Part shown: positions 59,004 to 64,000 of the stretch, piece by piece | Layout: the number at the start of each line of letters is the position of its first letter | Position numbering within the stretch: the first letter of the stretch is position 1 | Assembly: GCA_963921425.1 (NCBI GenBank) | Contig: OY992832.1 | Span: 7,192,001-7,256,000, forward strand | Source: Dryas octopetala | Taxonomy: Eukaryota; Streptophyta; Magnoliopsida; Rosales; Rosaceae | DNA: 64,000 bases | Direction: 5' to 3' | Notes under the pieces: model-generated | Seen by the model: the letters and a program-made list of their open reading frames with translations, nothing else | Databases searched by the model: none | What the model was told of the DNA's origin: nothing | Made by a program: the position numbers and the translations under genes

Positions 59004-60732
59004 CTATGCAGAGATTCAAAAATACTGGAAGCCTCCAAATTGAGCCCACAAAAAACTATTCAAGCCCACTTTCAATCACAATAATTGAACACCAACAATA
59101 TCAAATCTTCGCCAGCCAAAACCCATTTAAATCCCCAAAGAAACACACTTCATTCACAGCTTTGTCAAGAAATTACAAAAGCATAAAGCTTCATAAATTC
59201 ATGCAAAAATAACCATAAGAATCTCAATACCCCCACTTCTGAATCTTCAACCGAAACCACTTTCACTACAAAACACAATCAATTTCAGCCTCATTCGCAC
59301 CTGACCAACCTCACCCACACCCCCCAAAATGTCCAATCTTTAATCCACGACTTCATGCCACAATTTTTAAGACCAACCTCAACAATTCAGACTCACTCAC
59401 TCCACCTCTGGCACAAAGCCTCACGAATCTCACTTTCTCAGCGTCTATAGCTTAAAAATCACAGCTTTACACTCCCCAGACAGCCCAATTTGAAAAACCA
59501 AGCATTTATAGCCAAAACCCAACAAACCCCACGAGCCTTAAAACCCAAAAGTTCTGAAAGAAGCACCAGATCGCTGCCTCAGAACACCAAAGCTTGTACC
59601 ACCATGAAAACCAGAAAGGACCAGATCTCAAACCGTAAATAGGAGCCCAAAAGAAAGCAAGACACAGGCTCACAGCCTATGCATTATTCTCAGAGCAAAT
59701 TGAAGCTACTAGGTGACCATATTTTTGTGCATAAAAGCCTAACAGAGCACAGACAGATACTGTTCAAAAAGAACATATGCATATAGATTCCAAGAGTTGG
59801 GTTTGGTTTCCAACTTTCCAGTAATGGAAACAGAAGAAGTTGCTGAGTCTGGTAGTGGTGGTGGTAGTGATTGTTTTAGTAACCACTGCTGCTTGCTGGC
59901 TTTGCCACTATTGCTTTACCTCTCTCTCTCTCTCTCTCTCTCTCTCCTTCTCTCTCTGCTCCAATCAATCAAAGCACAACCGTCATTATTTTTAGGTGTC
60001 TTTTTTATACCATGAGAACAAGTAAAGAAAGACTTTAGAGTCAGTAGGAGAGAGAAAGTGTCAGATTTTTTGGGGAGAGAAGGGGTTTTGCAAATTGGAG
60101 GTTTCACTTCTCTTTTTTTTTTTTATGGATGATTTTCTCCCTGCTAACTATTTATCTGTGATTTAATAGGAAGTGAAAGGAAAATGGGCACAATGGTGAG
60201 AGTTTTTGCGAAAATACCCTTCAAAAAAAAGAGAGAAAAATAGTGGAAGACGATGTTGAAGGAAGCAGAAACCAGTTTGAACTTTGAACATCAATTAACA
60301 TGCATGGAATGATTATAAACACACTAAAGTAAGTATGGTAATGGGCTGATAGCAATGCTTGGCAAATTGCAAGTTGCAATTAAGTCGGTACTCACTGCTC
60401 ACTACACACTACTGTTCGTGCATGGTCGAGGTGGGCCTACACGGATTCCATCTCCAAAACAATTAAGTTGCTTAATTTAATTCAATTTTGCCCACATATT
60501 ATGTGTAACACACTAACACCAAACTTCAATCAGATTTGGGCAAGCCCAAAAACTTACCTAGTATAGTTTTTTATCTCAAAATGTCTCACTACTATTATTA
60601 ATAGATCACTCATACGAGAATATTTGCTATTGTGTTACTATTCGATGTGGGACTAATTTCATTCTCATTTATAACTTATATTGATTTATATAATTTTAAC
60701 ACAAATCATAATATGACATGAGTATTTATAAT
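59004..60732. other. ARF6 5' leader and promoter region
   Basis: On the minus strand this is the presumed long ARF6 5'UTR and promoter. A GA/CT tract at about 59920-59958 and GA-rich sequence near 60040-60090 suit a plant leader or GAGA-factor (BPC) binding. No separate gene seen. Confidence 0.5.
59920..59958 (-). repeat. GA/CT microsatellite upstream of ARF6
   Basis: About 18 CT units on the plus strand, reading as GA toward the ARF6 start. It is a possible BPC binding platform. Confidence 0.8.
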
Positions 60733-61405
60733 AGGCTTAATTGTATTTTTATTACTCAAAATTTGAGTTGATTCTCACTTTACCACTAAGATGTTTATTT
60801 GTCTCAATTTATCACCTATAATTATGCCTCATGTCCCATTTTACCTTTCTCCTTTCATTTCATCGTCCACATCGTTAAAAATGATAATATGGCAAGAAGA
60901 TTCTTATTATTTCGTCCACTTGGACAAAAAAATAAATAAATAATTTTCCTAAATCTTAAAGATTGGTGATGTGGCACCTACATGACCATTGTAGACCTTT
61001 TTTTTTTATGTAAGTTGTCATGTGTAAAAAAATTAATTAAAAATATAATATTCTAAAACTTAAAAAAAATAAAACAAACTCATCTTCTTTCTCCCTATCT
61101 TCTCCCACCCCAAAATATTTTTTTTTCATATTTTTAGTTTTTAATTATTGTAATTAACTTTAATATTTTATAAAATATAAGATATTTTAGTATATTTTTT
61201 TGTCGAAATAAACTAAATTAAATGAAGATGGTAAAATATGTCTCTGTCACATCAATATTTTTTGTGGTTTGAACGATGAAATAGACGAAAAATGATAAAG
61301 TGAAACACAAAAAATAATTAAATGTGCTAAAATGAGACAAATAAATATTTGATGATAAAGTAATAATTAACTCACACTTCAGGTAATAAAAATACAATTA
61401 AGTCT
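60733..61405. mobile_element. Long-TIR (MULE-like) MITE, about 673 bp
   Basis: The left arm opens GGCTTAATTGTATTTTTATT and the inverted right arm GACTTAATTGTATTTTTATT. Similarity continues, with drift, for about 150 bp (TTATTTGTCTCA, CACTTTA in both arms). AT-rich and noncoding. No clear target duplication, so the element is old or its borders are a few bases off. Confidence 0.7.
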
Positions 61406-64000
61406 TTACGATAGAATTCATGGTGATATCAGCCGTAAGTAAACTAAAAGAGAATAATACACACGTGGTCTATTGAGGCGTTTGCCTTATCTACGAGACT
61501 ACAATATAATTCCAAATTCCAAACGCTTTCGTAGACTTTTTACCAAATTTAAGAACAAATAATTATTAATTATTAATAGAAATAGTGGGAGATTACGTAT
61601 CGAACAATAGTGGAGTAAAGTACTGGAGTGGGCATTCATTTGTGACTTTTTCTTTAAATTAAGGTTTACAAGATGGGAGGATTGGTACCATTGTACCATG
61701 TTTGGCACTGCCTCATACATGGTCTTTGACTTTAATCTCTCCTATTCTAGCTATGGCTTGGGCCGCTTGGCTACAGAATGAACATCCATCATAAAGGATC
61801 GAGAGCTTTGAAAAAACAACAATAAGAGAATATGGACAAGGACAACACGAAGTTATTTAAATAAACAAAATTAATTTGACATATAATGTTGAGTCGTTGA
61901 CATACTATATATCAATCAAAATTATATATTAAGACATAATTTTCAAAATTAATTGTCTTAATTGACATTACCATAATATGTCAAGTTGGGAAATCTTTTT
62001 TGTAATGTATATTCTCAGTTTCTCATCATACAAACAAATATGTGATAGATGATTTAAGAGAAAATAACTGTAAAATCATCATATGATTTATATATAATAA
62101 TTTGGTACGTAATAGATATTTTACTAAATGATGGGTCACGAAGTATCCTATTTTTCTTTCTCTAGGTCCACCCAATCCACGGTAGTAGGGATGACCCTAT
62201 TAGCTAGAGATATTGAAGTCATATATAGCCCCCATCTCATTTAAATAAAAAGAGATTTACAACCTTACATGGGACCATATGTATAAATATAAGTATGAAA
62301 GTTCAGTTCTTTAATATGGTCCAATATTTAGTATAACGTGATCATGTTACATTGCTCAGAAAGTCAGAATCCTTCAACTATACATGGATGATTGTAATCT
62401 TTTTCTCATTTTTCAGCGATGAAGATTTTAATACATGTACTCGACCCAAAAAAGAAAAAAAAGATTAATCAAACAAATACAAATATACAATTGCTTTTTA
62501 ACTTTTTTTTTTTTCTAACAAAACAAAACAGTCGAGACGGAAAAGGCCTAAGGAGCATGCATGACTCACGTGCCTTGGTCCAACTATGTAAATTACAACA
62601 CATTCAGGGTGCATTTCAACACAAATAACGTAATAGCCGAATCCGACGATCGTACGGACTACGGACAATAGGAGGAATATCTACACAAACAGAAGCAGAC
62701 GAATCCCAACCTTTGGCTGAGGAGAAGTGGGTCCCAAGGGATTATGATGGGACATGACCTGAACATTTATTGCCTTTCCTATTGGTCGTTGTCATCCGTA
62801 TCGTGAAGTATAGCACAGACAATACTTTCTTTTTCCTTTCAATTCCAAGAACAGACAATACGTTACCCCACGAGTTTATTACTACGTTACAGGCTTACAG
62901 CTACAAGGGATTCAGTGGCAAACTGTAAAATCGACCTTGATAATGAAGTGGTCATCACATAAGTGGATGACATATAATTGTTGTTGGCTTCATACTAAAT
63001 TCCCAATTTTTTGGACTAAAACAAATTTCAATATTTCAAGTTTAGACTTAAGACCATAAACCATTCAGAAGAAGAGAGAAACTTATATATCCCTTGTTGT
63101 GTACAATACGTGAGACACCAAAGTAGTCATGTACGTGATTAATGTGTGTATCTCACATATTGTATACAATAAGAGATAGGTAAATTTTAACTTAAGAAGA
63201 ATGTTACCTGCCAATTTTTATTTACTTTCTTTTTTGAACTTTTCTCTTATATTTTTATTATGTAGTGTAGTCTCATAATCGAAGTCGTTTATTTTTTAAA
63301 TTACACTTTAAAAATTAATCAAATAAAAAAATTGTTTGGTTATAAAACAGTTATAAAATAAATAGACGGTAAATCAAACTTTTACCAAAATAGTGAATTT
63401 ATTTGATAACAGTTTCAGAACCAAACGGATTTTGATTTCATTAATTTTTTTTGCAGAGAAGTCTTTAAAGAATGATCTAAAAATGAATAGTTTTACTTAT
63501 AAGACCACTACTAAGAAATGAAAATAATAAGAGAGAAGGTAGAAAGGAAAAAGTAGCTAGCATTTTTCAACCATTAATATCTATACTATTATCTTAAAAA
63601 CCTAATTAATTGTGAAATATAATATAAAAATTGTCAAATTATGTTATTTTTGCAGTAAACAAGTTTAATAATAGATTTCAAATTTAAGATTAATCAATTA
63701 TATTTTGGCCATTAAGGTTAATAAAGTAATTTTATATCAAATATGCTATTTTTTTATATTATGCGTCCATGAAAATATCATTTAAGTATTTTCAAGAAAC
63801 TTTTATATTAAAATAAAAACTTATTAAAAATTTAGAGTGTGTTAGTCGTTATTTCACCAGTAGTGTTAGAAATTTCAACTTTTTTATCTAATCTTTATTT
63901 CCCAATTTACATGACATTCATATATTAAACATTAAAAAAATAAATAAATAAATAAAACTTAAAAAATAAAAGAAAATACCCTATCCGGCCAGTAAAGTAA
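61406..64000. other. Spacer at the right edge of the window
   Basis: AT-rich. I found no gene, RNA gene or element with clear ends. Confidence 0.5.

Noticed and set aside
1-64000. CRISPR arrays, LTR elements and virus-like copies
   Set aside because: No regularly spaced identical repeats, no paired long direct repeats, and no pol, gag, capsid or envelope motifs were seen.

Overview
This is nuclear DNA from a dicot plant. The evidence is intron-rich genes with GT-AG borders, AT-rich spacers, plant-only families (P-class PPR, remorin, ARF), a plant tRNA-Gly and plant TIR transposons. Gene content and style suggest a rosid, possibly Rosaceae such as Prunus; that is an impression, not a proof. 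Exon borders were placed by eye from splice sites, reading phase and family similarity. I saw no retrovirus-like, Polinton or LTR element and no CRISPR.

Layout. 1-2254: 3' part of a C3HC zinc-finger (ILP1-like) gene, plus strand. 3862-4797: intronless organellar mTERF gene. 5607-10662: a roughly 5 kb PIF/Harbinger DNA transposon with three minus-strand genes: Myb/SANT ORF1, DDE transposase, and an unexpected Cys-rich third gene with three exact CxC-x8-CxxC units. Its right end lies about 180 bp before the SPS3 start codon. 10844-16736: SPS3-type solanesyl/polyprenyl diphosphate synthase in 12 exons, with a Tourist-like MITE in intron 6 and a 92-bp tandem duplication that made a dead second copy of the exon carrying the second DDxxD motif. 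17593-18557: a TIR element enclosing a long CCA/CCG array. 18830-22706: auxilin-like J-domain gene, minus strand. 22707-28109: gene-free spacer with a 474-bp hAT-type MITE that carries a tRNA-like promoter. 28110-30623: intronless PPR gene, minus strand. About 32290-36888: a decayed metallo-beta-lactamase-fold hydrolase gene with a duplicated metal-site exon and a minisatellite between the copies. 38863-40155: conserved plant protein of unknown function. 46366-50038: long remorin. 50475-50545: tRNA-Gly(GCC). 52984-59003: ARF6 on the minus strand with a miR167 site. The rest is AT-rich spacer with another MULE-like inverted-repeat element.

Microsynteny, from memory of Arabidopsis: mTERF plus SPS3 match At2g34620-At2g34630, and auxilin-like, PPR, metallo-hydrolase, remorin and ARF6 match At1g30280, At1g30290, At1g30300, At1g30320 and At1g30330 in that order. 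This order supports the individual identifications and shows the hydrolase remnant sits at its ancestral address.

The genes do not form one pathway: SPS3 makes prenyl tails for quinones, mTERF and PPR proteins serve organellar nucleic acids, the J-protein serves Hsc70 clathrin uncoating, the remorin sits at the plasma membrane, and ARF6 is an auxin transcription factor. The most unusual material is in the Harbinger element and in the small rearrangements of SPS3, the hydrolase and the tRNA locus.
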